Assembly: GCF_008831285.2 (NCBI RefSeq)
Contig: NC_045139.1
Location: 32,771,706 to 32,835,705 of the forward strand
Direction: 5' to 3'
DNA from: Nymphaea colorata
Lineage: Eukaryota; Streptophyta; Magnoliopsida; Nymphaeales; Nymphaeaceae
Length of the DNA: 64,000 nt
Part shown: positions 25,230 to 48,073 of the stretch, piece after piece
How positions within the stretch are numbered: the stretch's first letter is position 1
Layout of the letters: every line of letters starts with the position of its first letter
Program-made: the position numbers and the translations under genes
Notes under the pieces: model-generated
What the model was told of the DNA's origin: nothing
The model's input: only the letters and a program-made list of their open reading frames with translations
Databases searched by the model: none

Positions 25230-26921
25230 TTAAGTAGAGATACGATGAATCTCATCTCTTGTTACCATATGCAGTAGATTGTTGATGGCAATATCAAAAG
25301 CATCCTGAAACTTCAGCAACTTTGAATCAGAACCAGCATAAATGATCCGAGGCATGAGCTCGAAGATGATGTATCTTCTCATCTCTCTTCTTTCTTCAAC
25401 CGGTACCTTGCTAAGCACATCCAGGACATTCACTTTCCCCTGCTTCACTTGTTGTTGATCTATGTAGACCGAGTAGCGCCTGCCTTCCTCCGGCAAGTGC
25501 CATGGATACTGGTAGAATGCTGTGAAAGGATCAAATACAACTGGGATGCAACCATAGACAAGTGAATCAAAGAAGGATTTCCTGGTTGGGCTATCTCCAG
25601 GAGGCTGCAAGCAGAACTCAGAGTCCATGAAGAGCTTGATCACTGTCGCAGGGTTCACGCAGTCACCTGCTTTGCAATCAAGATAAGTGCAAAGACTTGA
25701 GTTCTTCACGCATTCCTGAATCAAGATTGATCTAACGTTGGTCTTCATTTTCGGCCGTCCACCGGCAGCGAAACTAATGAAAGTTGTCCTGTTGGAGCTG
25801 GATAGCTTGGATTGCAGATTGGTGATGTCCTCATCTGAATTGGGGTGGAAGTTTGTAGGGTAAGGAATCCCTACATCATTCATCTGCCAAGGTTGGCGTT
25901 CTATCATTAGTTTAATTGGGTTCTGCATCTGATCTAACTCTAAAAAATTTGAGCCCCACTCCCCATTGCTTCTCCTCAAGTCATATGAGATGGTACCCAA
26001 TGCAAGGAAATGATCCCTCCCTTGCTTTCTCACCCATGAGCTCTTGGTCTTGATCCATTCTACAAGCTCCAGACCAAGTTGGTCCTTGGCACTGACTGTG
26101 GCGCCATTGAAATTCATCTTCAACACATTCAATCCTCCATAGAATGGAACATAGAAAAGGGAGGCTTCTTCTTCTTTGAAAACCCGGCAACGATGATTCT
26201 TGATTCGAGAATGGAAGATTGACTCGAGCGAGAATTGATTCGTCGAGTACCAATTTGGACCCAGTTCATGGACAGCTCTTCCCATGCCCTGGTTGGTGAG
26301 GTAGCTACAGAAATTCATCCATGGGAAGATGTCACCACATTTCTCTAGCATTTCTTTGTTGAATTTGGCAGGCAGATCATACACAAATATACCTTTCCCC
26401 TCGCATGCAACATTAGTACAATTTCCTTGGCATGTATTGCTTTGAGCTACATACCTTAGCTTCTGAATTTGCTTCTTTACTTCCCTCTCTGCATAATCTA
26501 CTTCTTCAGCACTTTGATTCCTTGGCGTTGCACTTTCCTGCAACTGCAAGCTGCCCTTTGGATCCGACGGCATGCTTGTCGAATTGGACTCAGCATCTGA
26601 AAGCTTGTAATAGATGTGGTTCTCCTGCATCACCACTGTACCTGGAGCCTTAAGCCTCTCCTTAGCAGTATGTGTTTCTTCTTCAAGATGTGAAGCGTAT
26701 AGAGCCTTTCCATGAAGGTCATGCGCACGGGCTTGCAGGGGATCAAAGCCAGAACCAAGACAGTACGCCTTTAGCCTCGGTGAAGAAAAACATATATGGA
26801 AGGAAGATACTGGTCCAAGAGATGAGGAGACTATGCTTAAAACGACGAGAAGGAGACATACTATAAGAAACCAGAAAGAGATGGTGCACCTTTCCCTTGC
26901 CATTCTTCCACTACCCATCAC
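25230..26921 (-). CDS. GT47 exostosin-family glycosyltransferase, xyloglucan galactosyltransferase-like (563 aa, intronless)
   Basis: Predicted Golgi type II membrane enzyme of the MUR3/KATAMARI1-like branch, whose characterised members add galactose to xyloglucan in wall matrix polysaccharide synthesis. A short cytosolic tail (MMGSGRMARERC) precedes one hydrophobic anchor at residues 13-36. A variable stem with N-glycosylation sequons (NST at 113, NQS at 135, NCT at 167) runs to about 175. The exostosin domain runs from GKGIFVYDLPAKFN (about 175) to about 550. The family's nucleotide-sugar region is seen as SEFCLQPPGDSPTR (434-447) followed by SFFDSLVYGCIPVVFDP. Blocks such as SLFYVPFYGG and RDHFLALG are also typical. 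The frame is open end to end, and lack of introns is usual for this clade. Donor and acceptor specificity cannot be settled from sequence. ATGs at codons 2 and 7 are alternative starts with the same topology. Confidence 0.92.
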   Translation of the reverse strand: MMGSGRMARERCTISFWFLIVCLLLVVLSIVSSSLGPVSSFHICFSSPRLKAYCLGSGFDPLQARAHDLHGKALYASHLEEETHTAKERLKAPGTVVMQENHIYYKLSDAESNSTSMPSDPKGSLQLQESATPRNQSAEEVDYAEREVKKQIQKLRYVAQSNTCQGNCTNVACEGKGIFVYDLPAKFNKEMLEKCGDIFPWMNFCSYLTNQGMGRAVHELGPNWYSTNQFSLESIFHSRIKNHRCRVFKEEEASLFYVPFYGGLNVLKMNFNGATVSAKDQLGLELVEWIKTKSSWVRKQGRDHFLALGTISYDLRRSNGEWGSNFLELDQMQNPIKLMIERQPWQMNDVGIPYPTNFHPNSDEDITNLQSKLSSSNRTTFISFAAGGRPKMKTNVRSILIQECVKNSSLCTYLDCKAGDCVNPATVIKLFMDSEFCLQPPGDSPTRKSFFDSLVYGCIPVVFDPFTAFYQYPWHLPEEGRRYSVYIDQQQVKQGKVNVLDVLSKVPVEERREMRRYIIFELMPRIIYAGSDSKLLKFQDAFDIAINNLLHMVTRDEIHRIST

Positions 26922-26938
26922 TCTTCATTAATGGCAGC

Positions 26939-26972
<34 letters not shown>

Positions 26973-26979
26973 TTCTCTC
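26939..26979. repeat. (CT)n tract in the GT47 5' leader region
   Basis: CT dinucleotides with two TTT interruptions lie 18 bp upstream of the start codon, so the leader reads as a (GA)n tract on the gene's strand. GA-rich leaders are frequent in plants; a regulatory role is not shown. Confidence 0.85.
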
Positions 26980-29900
26980 GTTGACAAACCGTTCTGTATA
27001 TGGTTACAAGCAAACATTCTGAACCTGAGATGGCTATTTATGATAGTCGAACAAATAAATGGTAGTTTATGACCGAGTCTGGTTGCTCTGCTCTTCAACA
27101 ATGGCGGCCTGGATCTGTGGGATCCACACTGATACAGCCAACAATATTCCGGTTTACATGGACTTTATGAGTCTTCATGAGGCAATCCATGCGCGATACA
27201 CGCCGTTGAGAGGAAGATTAATCGCCTCCCTCATCATCATATAGCAGTAAGCATCTCTCTTATGACTTCTGCAACGCCCAAATTGGAAAAACTTTCGGTT
27301 TTGGCTGACCACTTTGGCCTCTTATTTGCGGGAAGGTCGACACTTTTTATGTCAAAGACGAAGCAGGACCTACCTCTTCGTTAACATTCGTCGGCAGAGA
27401 ACTAAAAACAGGTCAACTGGAACCTTTTTGACGTTTCGTTTGGGATGTTGCTGGTTTGCGCAGTGAAGGTGAAGTCCTCAGGATCAATTGGAAGGCACGT
27501 TCACATGGATGGACTCAATACGTGATACGGCGGAGTCATAAAATTTTTGTTTAAGGGGCGAAACTTTTTAAGAGGCGCCAATATATAAATGAGAAAAATT
27601 GTTCAAAGATATTAATATAAAAATCATAAATTTTCATGTACTTTCCATTTTCAGCTTCTCGCTTACTTTCCACGTACATGCTGTTTTCCAAATCTCACGG
27701 CGATCCATGCTAATCGTTCCTTTCCCCGCGTCTTCCATGTATGCAATATAGAAGAACCAGAAGCAAGGGGCGAGGCCCCCCAGTGAAACTCAAAGTATTA
27801 TCTTTTTGAGGTTGTGTGAAGGAACAACTTTCCACCCATTTCTTGTAAATAATTATCCGTGAGCTTCCTAAATTTTTGGGCACTCCACATTTATTTTGCC
27901 AATCAATGTGGGAAGCAACAGGGCTCGATGTAGTAAGAAAGGTGAGCGTGGATGGTGTCCGGCGGCCTCACCAGAAATTCCAGCCTGAAAGAGAACCTGA
28001 AGGTTTTCCCAGCATGCCATGGACGGAGCTCCGGTGATTGTGAACGGCTGCAAGGTGGAGATCAACTGTCGGGAAGAAGACTTCTTTCTGAGGTCCTGTT
28101 AAAGCAAAAGAGAGGGAGAGATGGCTTTCTATAAGACCCCCTTGTATGGGAATGAGTTGTTGGTAGATTTCTGATTCTGATGAGATGGGTCAGGTGGCGG
28201 AGTCTAATACTGTACATGGCTTCACCAAAACAATTGACAGAATTAAACAAGTCTGTCAATTCAAGTAAAAAGAAATCGGTTATGTACTAATTATGTGGCT
28301 CTTAGTGGTTTTTTTTTTTCATTTGAATCTGCATGAACAAGCTAACTCAGGTTAACACTATTCACTCTCCTTTTTCCTTCGGCGTGGGAATCATCTTCTT
28401 TATCAAGATCCATTTATCAGCCAGGACACAAAGTGAACAAACATTTTGGTAGGGAGATCAGCTTGATAACCTTGAATGGCATCGTCTTCTTGTTTCTCTG
28501 ATGTCCTCGTAGCTCTTCTCGTTTAACCATTTTGATGATGCGCAACATATATTCCACGATCCAATCCCATACCTCAAGCACATTGTTTGTTTGCTAGCCC
28601 CATCTGCAAGCCAGTTATAGTCCATCATTTGATATCTTCTTATATTTACAGTACTAAGCTTGATGCTTCTTTTTTACTTAAATTATTCAGTGACCTTGCT
28701 TGCTAAAATATTATCAAAACCAATAGTTTCTGAAAAGTCGTGTAAGATAGAGAATTCGCTCTCCCAAGAAGCATGTCTTCTAGTTCCAGTTCATCTAATC
28801 GTGATTTACCTGTAACACGTACCCCTTTGCTCTTATAACCATGTAGCCAAAAGATGGTAACTGGTAGTAGCCATGGCAACTGAGATCAGCCATTGTTGAT
28901 CCATCCTAGACTTCGTAAGCACATTCCTGTCTCCATCCTCATCTCCATCTCTATACCACTTTCCAAACAGACAGGTAAGCATATGCAGGATGCTCAATTC
29001 CTGCTTTATAACGGCTTTTTAGTGTTGTGAGAGGAGAGAAACAAAGTGTGTGCATGAACACAAAAGCTTTGCTTTGCTCTAAATATAAGAAAAAGGTAGT
29101 TGCATTAATAAATGGGAGATTTATATTCATATCGTTGTGTGTAATATGCAAAGAACATAGTGATATGTGCATATAGAAAACATACAACTTGGCGCAGATC
29201 AGGAAAGGCGAAAAAATTCTTGTAGTGGCATTCAAGATATGTGCATATAGAAAACATAAAACTTGGTGTTATGAAGGATTAATAGCTATTCCAGGACCAT
29301 GTAGATGTACAAATTGCAGCACTTCCCAGCATACCAAAAGTACCTGGTTGAAAAGATAATTCATGGGTAGTCCGACGACTGCCACACCTTGGTTGCATTC
29401 CGCCAGGTCTGAACCACAAATGCAGCTTCCAAAAAATATGCTGAGCAAGTCGATCATTTATGAACATAGGGGGAAAAAATAATTAGTCTATTTGCTATCC
29501 GAATCCAGTGTAAGATAGCCTAGAAAATATCGCTTTATGGTAGCCTAGATAATAATATCCTTAAACCTCAAAGTTGACACATCCAAAAGCAATGACAAAA
29601 CATAAACAAATTTAAATAAATTGAACAGGGGCAGTAGAAACTGCAGTTCATTGAAGAGTCTCATTACAAAACTGTTTTGGCAGTAGACCATCAACTGTTT
29701 CTGCGGATACAAAACTGCCAACAACAAATAGGAAAAAAGTCTCATCACAAAACTGCCAAACAACAAATGGAAGAAAAATCTCATTACACGGAGGGAACTG
29801 AATTAATTTTATTAAGATAAGCAAGCGTAAAATAAGACCTATAATCTACTTATTAGGCAATCTGGAATGGCATTATTCTTTCCCCACCAGATGTGAATCC

Positions 29901-29994
29901 AGCTTCACCAAAGCAGGACAATAGGACGACCTTCTAAATTGTGATGTCTGGGGCTACCCATTCACATAAGAGGAAGACCATGTCATAAAATGAA
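26980..29994. other. Intergenic region between GT47 and MDAR; no assignable gene
   Basis: Mostly AT-rich and non-coding in appearance. Two parts look more gene-like but are not recognised: a GC-richer patch at about 27950-28130, and a minus-strand patch at 29269-29467 with short open frames in two registers. Neither has a supported start or splice structure. The right end should include the MDAR 3' UTR. Confidence 0.5.
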
Positions 29995-40433
<10,439 letters not shown>

Positions 40434-41867
40434 GGCGCCGGAAGTGCTTACATAAGAGGGACGGCTTCAGTAGACAGCGAAGGGCTACAGAGAGAGCCGT
40501 TGGCCTCTAATCGTCGGTTCCCGGAGCGAAGGGTCGTCTTCCCACCCTTGCCTTCTTTCTTCCGAAGAGATGGGAACCCAACCCATGTGTACCTGTACCA
40601 CCCGAGTCCTGCTGAGTTCTCAACTGCCCTGTAGATCGATCAAAATGGATCTGAATTTCGAAACTGATCGATGGAATGAAAAACAAACGGCGCACCGAAT
40701 GATCAAATTAGTTGCTTTTATTTGATCTACTTTATTACTTCAATATTTGTTGGTCGTGCGTTAATCTTATAAACCGTTCTCTTTTTAAACACAAAATACT
40801 TGAAAAAACTATCAAAAAGTCATTTCCATGTATTGATTTATAAATTACTTTTAGGTTAATCCCAATTGAATTGCGACGGGTTGATTTGATTCCTTAACAA
40901 CTGAAGATGTAGTGATATAACATTTTTATACAACGAGTATTTCATAATAAAGTTATGATATTGTCATAAGCATCTAACATAAAAATTGGTTAAACTCATT
41001 AAATATTTTGAAAAATGTTCCATGAATGTGCTATGAAATACATGAAATAGCAACACACTCTTACATATCCCAAACAAGACAACCGTTAAGTCTTATCTTA
41101 AAATCGAGAGGGACACTTGTACAAGTGTTCAAAAAATTTACTTTAAGTTTGAGGTAGATTCACGAAATACTCGAAGTTACTAAACAATACCATTGAAGCT
41201 TTTTATTATTCAAAGTTTTGCTTTCGAAATATATTGCATATTTGGCCAATCATTGTATTTCTTATATATATATAATATAATATAATATAATTACAAACAA
41301 GAGAGAAAATATGGTGTTTACTTTGAGGCTTTTGTTTGTGAAGAGAATATGTATTTTCGAGACTATGTACTGTGCCTGAATCGTTAAATGTAATGAGTTG
41401 GGATTTAATAATAGACCATTAGTCTTTTTAGAATGCAAGCTTGGCTTGGGAAGTTATTCATGGAATCCGGTTCATTATTGCTGCTGTGATCACGTCTCAT
41501 GAAAGTCATGGGCCTTCTGCGTATCTATTTTGATGTGCAAACATGGTTATATATAAAGTTTTTTTAAGGGAAACGTAAATTTACATTATTATATGAATGT
41601 CATCCAATCAATTTAACGTTGTCTCAAAACTAGGGCGTAAACGTAACGCTAACGAGGAGCACGCGGACTCCTCGCGAGGCTGCCGTCATCTGAAATGTCG
41701 CCGCCGGGGAAATATTTCAACGATCAGAAGAATTTCCCGCTTCTAATTGCCTCCAATATGGTTTTGAATCACGAGCCATAAGGTCGGAAACTTCCCAAAA
41801 TCAAATCTATTTCTTCCTCCGCCCGCCTCCTCTCTCTCTCTCTCTATCTCACTCGATCGCCTGGTCG
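40434..41867. promoter_or_regulatory. Divergent intergenic promoter region between MDAR (minus) and the TRAIP-like gene (plus)
   Basis: The 1.4 kb between the two start codons must hold both promoters. The MDAR side (40434-40620) is GC-rich, as is the TRAIP side (41640-41867), which has a (CT)n tract at 41831-41847 just before the start. The middle is AT-rich with no evident exon. No core element is unambiguous. Confidence 0.6.
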
Positions 41868-43971
41868 ATGGAACTCGATCATTCGAAGGCGAGCAACGGA
41901 TTCGCCAAGTCAATCTGCACCATCTGCTTTCAGGAACTCAACCCCATTATCGAAGATATTCAATCCATTTCCATTTGCGGTCATGTCTTCCACGAGTTCT
42001 GGTATATTGTCTACTCTCATTTTTTTTTTTCTATATTTCTACCCATCAAAGATTTATGATGCGTTTGTTTGTTCATCTAAAAGCTTGCAGCAATTACTCG
42101 AGTCTTTGCCGGAGGCGAAGAAGAAACCCTGCCCAATGTGCAACCAGAAATTCTCGCTGAAGCATATCTCCCGCCTTTACTTGCAGTGGGTCGACGACCC
42201 GCTGAAAGCGTCTGCGATAACGAAATCTCCCCTGTGTGGTTCAATCAGGGACAGCGCTCGGGTATGCTTCCGCTCGTTCTTGATACCCTCTTCGTGAAAT
42301 CATACTGAGTGCCTCTTTTTTTTTTAATCTCTGTTCCTGATTCAAGTTGTCACGAGGGGAGTTGGTGACGCTAGAGGAGAAGCTTTCCTTTGTGGATCAG
42401 GCATTAGAGCAGCAACAGCAGCATCTTAGGGAGTTGAAGGAGGAGGTACTCCTATTTTCCTTTCATATAACGCGAACTATTGCTTCTGAATGAATGATTG
42501 AATGTTCAAAAAACATTTCATCGTCTAGAATTGTTTGCATAATCCATTCACATGAAGAGTTTCTGAAACCACTTGCTGTTCTGTAGTTATCCCTTGCCAA
42601 AGATTTGGCAGGAAGAGAAGTGGCACTTAAGATGGAGGCTGTAACGGAGAATTCTATATTTCAGCAGATGCTCAATGAAAAGATGGAGGTGATTGGTCAT
42701 TCATGTATTTTGTATAGTTGTAAAAGATGATATTGCTTGGTTCTTTTGCAATCCCAGTTGCAAGTTGCTGCAACTAGGAGTTAGGACCTAACTGTTGTTC
42801 GTTATACGTAGCAGGAACTAGAACAGTCGAAGGCAGAGCGTTCCAAACTGCAAAAGAGCATTTTGGCACTAGAAAAAGAGCTTGCGGCAAACAAATTGTA
42901 TGGGCATTTCTGTTTTGTGGAGTAGAAACCGTCCAATGCACATGTAGTTTATTTACACAGTTGCTTCATGTCTTCCTTGCAAACACAGGGTATCGAATTT
43001 GATTATAGATGAAGAAGAGATTTCGAGGTTAGCATATGCTAACCATGAAGGGTATAGCAAATGTTTTGTAGATTCGCTGAGGAAGTCTTTGATCCTCCGC
43101 AATAGGTAAAAATCTGGGTCGTTTCTGCTTTTCAAATTTTAGCTTTTTGGGTTCCTAAGTCACACGGGTACGTGTGGTCTGTCCATGTACCCGTGTCGGT
43201 ACTAGGGTATGGCTGTATTTTAAAAGTTAAAACTTAAAACATAAAAATTAAATATTCAAACTTAATTTGTTCTTTAATTATGATTTTTCCCTTCTGTTGT
43301 GTTTCCTTTCCACCAAGTCTATATTTTCCTATCATTTTTCTTTAATTTTGACAACTTTTGTGGATTATTATATACACAATATGTATACAACTTTGAGAAT
43401 TTGTGGAATTTTCAAATTTTAGCTTTTTACAGTCATTTGTTTTTCCTAGAATGATTTCTATATTTGATGCCATGACGCTATGTGCTATCTGTGATGCTCT
43501 TAGCTTGATGGATGCATATTGAAACTGCAATTGCGGCATGTTGTTTGGATGACCTTTGGTTGCGATCATCGAACAATCCGTAGAACGATAATGTTTTTAT
43601 ATTCAGCACTGGAAAATGAATTTAGATCAAAGCTTTATTCCTTTGCTTTTTCTCATTTAGCTGTAGAACTGAAATGTAAGTCAAAGCTTTTATACTTGTT
43701 CAACTTTGGATCCTGATATCCCTGTGACAGAGCATTTTATAACAGGGAGGGAAGATGCATTGACTAAACCAAGGACCTTGGAATTAAATGAGTCACGTGT
43801 GTTATCATTAACCAATATTTGATTAACATATGCTACAGATATAGGAATAATAAGGTCTAACTAAAGATTGGAGAAGCTATCTTTTAGAAGTGTTAGGTGG
43901 AACCTAATTGATTAGTACAAAGATAAGAGAACAGATCTAGTAACTTGCAATACTAAATGCTATATGTGTAT

Positions 43972-44048
<77 letters not shown>

Positions 44049-47000
44049 CACACACACACACACTGACACACATGTAGAGTAAAAAAAAATAAGGCACGAT
44101 CTAGATGGTTGACGAAACTATGCTTAGGTGGGACTTGGAACACAAGCGGTTCCCCCTCCAACATAAACGTATAAACTGCAATACTATTTGTAAAAGACAG
44201 TAACAAAATTAAAAACATCCTTCAATAAAAATTCCATAGTGATAAACTTATAACTTATAAGTTATAACAATAAAAAAATCAACGTGCATGATACTACAAC
44301 TGTACAAACACGTTAAACATTTCATAACACGATAATAAGCATAATTAAAAGTCCAGAAAATCAAATTTGATGAATAATTTTAAAAATGTACAAGTTATAC
44401 AACATGAGAAAACTATCAAGTAAATATCAGTGATTTTCTATGTTATAAAGCACATAAAATTTTTCCATTTCCTACATACCAATGCCCAAGCCTCTAATTT
44501 TCACTTCTAAGACTAAAATATTAAACATAATCTAAATACTCATCTAACTAGAAAAAGAGGAAACATAAATCTGCAATATAAGATTGTCTTATATTATAAA
44601 AATATTAAGAACATAATATAGATACATGTAAAGCAGCGTTAAAGACCTAATGACACTCAAATATTCAAACCATAATAGTGCATCAATTTTAATTGTAACT
44701 ATAACTTCATGCACACACATACGGACACATGCTAATTTTAATGCAAAATCCTATGTAATAATAAAAAAATGAAAGAAACCTGCTGCATAAAAATAGAAGA
44801 ACAGAAAGAAGAAATTATGTTTCAAAAAACAAAAATATAAGAATAAAGAAAAAGGCTGTCAAAGAAAAAATCCTAGGCTATTGAGTGCTTAGGCTTTTTA
44901 GGTATTTCCAAGTAGCAGATTGATGAAGAACAACTGGCCTAGGCAAGCCTCTGACAACATCGTGTTGGAAAGGCAAAATTGAGAACTTTAGGCTTCAGAC
45001 TTCAGCATGGCACCTTGTTGTAGATACACATCTTAAATGTTGCAATAAATGTTGCATGTAACATAGAGCATTTTGCTGTTTAATTTATGTAACATAACTA
45101 TGAAAAATAAAAACAATGTAACACACCCTTGAGACTAACTACATCACATTGGGTGACTTAGGTACCTCCTCTGTATCATGATTCTTGAGTTACTGCATGG
45201 TTGAGAGTATGACTTCCAAGTGAGTGAGAGGATTACTGGACACTGCCTAAAAAAAGCTAGAAGTCCCCCAAATCCCCTACCTTTGGGGTCATGAGCTGTG
45301 TTGCTACTAGGATGGTTGCAGTGCATCATTCAACTTAGGTACTATACTTCACCACTTAAGAGGCAAAAGCATAGAGCATACAGGAATTGAACTAGAGACA
45401 TGCCTCTTCATGCACCTATTTTATAAGCTTTTTCTTCTTCCCTTGCCATTGCCTTGATTTGTTTTTTTTTATTTATTATTATATTTCTTTCTTCTCCATA
45501 TGGTGTGCATGTGTGTCTGCATATGTATATACAAAATACTATCATATATTAGAGTCATCTACTGCTGTTTCTATTATATATTTTATACATGTACATGTAT
45601 ATAACTGTATATGATACAATTGTGTATAGATACAATATAAACTATAAAGTACTTTTCGTGGAGTGTTTTTTAACAAGCAATATTATTTTTCATGTTTTAA
45701 TTGAATATGCTTCTTTTAGTTTATTATAAATTGACTGGTGGATTGTAACATTTGGTGTTCTCAGTTATTAGTTTGCATCATTTTGTTTTTACCGCCTAAA
45801 ATGCTTAGGCATGCCTAGGCTCCACATAGTACTTTTAACAATGTAGGCACTGAGGGTAACTGAAATGATCATTTTTTTCTAATAAAATGATACATGTTGT
45901 AGGTAGTATATGCTTGTTAATTTCATATGCTTATGCAATTCGAGTTTTTTCCTAGAGAGATTTTCTACTACTTATGCTAATTCTTCTTATTATGGTGTAG
46001 ACTTTTTTATTTGTGATATTGAATAAACTTGTGACTTCTTATGTTGCATTATGTATCTAATCATGGGTCTATCAGTTTTCAATGAATTAGTGGTCCGTTT
46101 ATTCTGAGTTGCTTATTATTTGTGAAGTGGACACGTTCAGGAAGTTTGTGCGTAATACTTTCTAGATTCTCAATTGGGCCCTTTCATGCAATTGCGATTT
46201 TGTTTTATTCTTTCCTTCACTCAAACTAGTTTGGAGGGAATACTTGGATCTTAATCTATTGCGAGCAGTGATTAAACCTGTAGAGTCAGCTTCTTGGCCT
46301 TGGGTTTGTACACTTTGGGAAGATATCAAGTCCACGATCTTATATCAAGATTTGAATGTTATAAATGAGAGGTGTGACTATTTGACTTGGCAATGGGGAC
46401 AACTAATCCAAAGTACTAGGACATTTACTGCCCTTAATTTAGTCAATGGATAGGATGGAGTTTGCATCAGTTAGGCTCACTGGATTTTTTGGAGCATATG
46501 GGATGTTTGATGGGTCCTATATATAACCAGTAGTGGCCGGAACTACTGGCTATTATAACACTAGGTAGCCAATGGTATGTGATGAATTGGACTCTGAACT
46601 GATAAATAATAAAATTAAGCATTCTGAGTTAAAATTATTAAAAAAACACTAAGTTGTTTGTACTATTGCAATTTCTCTGTATGAGCACATTATTAAAAAA
46701 AATTATTTTGCAACATATAACATGTATAGTTGAAAATGAAACTATGATGTTCTCAATCAGAGTGGTGGAGAATAACTGCCAGTGTGAAAATCTAATGGCT
46801 GTTTTTCTGAAAAGTTACTTTTTTTTCCTTGTTGAACTAAACAACTTGCATCATGATCCATAACAATGATCACACTTCTAATTATGTTATGCTAATTGTG
46901 GTATAAGGAGCATATTTGTTTAGCCATACATAGGCATACAAAAGTTAGTTTCCGTTAAGTCTTATTGCCAAGACGGACACATGCTGACCCTTAATTTTCA

Positions 47001-48073
47001 AAAACCGTAGTTACCCTGTAATGATGCATTTTCCATTTATTTTGTATTGATGTCTGCAGGAGTTACAAAGAGCTGATGGCCCAATGTGACCTTTTGGCAA
47101 GAGAAGAGCAAAATTCTCAAAAAAAGCTTGCCAAGGCCGTGCAAAAGAAAGAAAAACTGAAGGTGAAAGATATCCTCAATCACCTGAAACTATTTATGCT
47201 TCTAACTTCATCTCCCTTAAATGATTAGATTTTCATGTTCTATGAATATATACCAGGAAAAATTGAAAGAACTAAAGAGCGCTCTTGGAGAGAAGGACAA
47301 TGAAATCTTGAGGAAGAAAGAAAAACTGAAGGTGAAACATCTCCTTGATCACTTAATAACTGCTTATGCTTCTAATTTTCTCCCCTTTAGGTAACAAGAA
47401 TTTCATGTTTTGTGAAATATACCAGAAAAAATCGAAAAAACTAAAGAGAGCTCTTGAAGAGAAGGATAAGGAAATCTTGAGGAGCTCAAAAATATGCAAG
47501 AGAGTTCACATGGAAGAGGCTCATGAAAATAGTAATAAGCTTGATTGTATGGAGAACTCCAGGTCAAGAGTGAAAAAGGAATCTGCTATTGGTACCTCAG
47601 AATCATGTTGTACTGATCTTTTGTCCAAGCATGCCTCTGTTGCCAGAGTGATTACTGGTCTTCCTGAAAGACAAAGTGCTTCAAATCTGAAAACATCTAG
47701 AACAGAGGTAATATATGTTGACATGCAAGGCCAGACTTATTTTGAAGCTGACATGGGCAGATCAACTAATTCAGAAAAGGGGACATGGGAGCAACATTCA
47801 GAGAAGCCTGCAGACTTAGTGGCAGATGAACAAGCTACTCCTCACATGAACATAGAGAAGATTGAGGAAAGAAAACCAATTGTTGAACAAGCTACTCCTC
47901 ACATGAACATTGAGAAGATTGAGGAAAGAAAACCAATTTTTAAAGGATTATTGGGTCCGTGTCCTCAAGATAATGCAGGACATGGTAAGTCACAAGCACC
48001 GAGCTTATTGATTACCATTGATGATGATGTCATTCTTCCTGATCAGGCCTGGAAACGCAACATCTCATTGTAA
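41868..48073 (+). CDS. TRAIP-like RING-type E3 ubiquitin ligase (9 exons, 512 aa)
   Basis: RING E3 ligase resembling TRAIP (TRAF-interacting protein, NOPO in flies), which in animals acts in replication-coupled DNA repair; the plant role is inferred. Exons: 41868-42001, 42084-42261, 42347-42445, 42587-42688, 42815-42897, 42989-43105, 47060-47162, 47257-47331, 47426-48073. The lengths sum to 1539 nt in frame and all introns are GT-AG. The N-terminal C3HHC3-type RING ligands are C17, C20, C37, H39, H42, C45, C61 and C64, followed by FSLKHISRLYLQW. Residues about 105-310 are strongly coiled-coil. Exons 7-9 contain reiterated KEKLK/KALxEKDxEIL units that look duplicated together with their introns. 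The tail (from about 320) is low-complexity and holds two tandem copies of the 19-residue EQATPHMNIEKIEERKPIV. Intron 6 is about 4 kb and carries repeats. The exact start of the last exon relies on a CCAG|AAAA acceptor. Confidence 0.9.
43973..44063. repeat. Compound microsatellite (CA)n(TA)n(CA)n
   Basis: Three adjoining dinucleotide blocks (43973-44002, 44003-44046, 44046-44063) in the long sixth intron of the TRAIP-like gene. Confidence 0.95.
47103..47425 (+). repeat. Tandem exon-plus-intron duplication in the TRAIP-like gene
   Basis: Exon 8 (47257-47331) with its downstream intron resembles the end of exon 7 plus its intron, and the start of exon 9. Both introns begin GTGAAA and share ATCACxTxA, TTATGCTTCTAA and TTTCATGTT, and both end in ATATACCAG. 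The encoded units (LKELKSALGEKDNEILRKKE and LKRALEEKDKEILR) align. Confidence 0.85.
47829..47942 (+). repeat. 57-bp in-frame tandem repeat in the last TRAIP-like exon
   Basis: Two adjacent 57-nt copies encode EQATPHMNIEKIEERKPIV and EQATPHMNIEKIEERKPIF; the nucleotide copies differ at only a few positions, so the duplication is recent and preserves frame. Confidence 0.95.

Noticed and set aside
43973-44063. Regularly spaced short repeats considered as a CRISPR-like array
   Set aside because: They are simple dinucleotide microsatellites in a plant intron.
46244-46453. Open frame in the TRAIP intron suspected to be a LINE remnant
   Set aside because: No reverse transcriptase motif or poly-A tail with target duplication could be seen; only composition suggested it.
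47366-47425. ATG at 47366 as the start of a separate small gene
   Set aside because: It lies in the intron before the last TRAIP-like exon; the exon starts after ATATACCAG and continues the coiled coil in frame.
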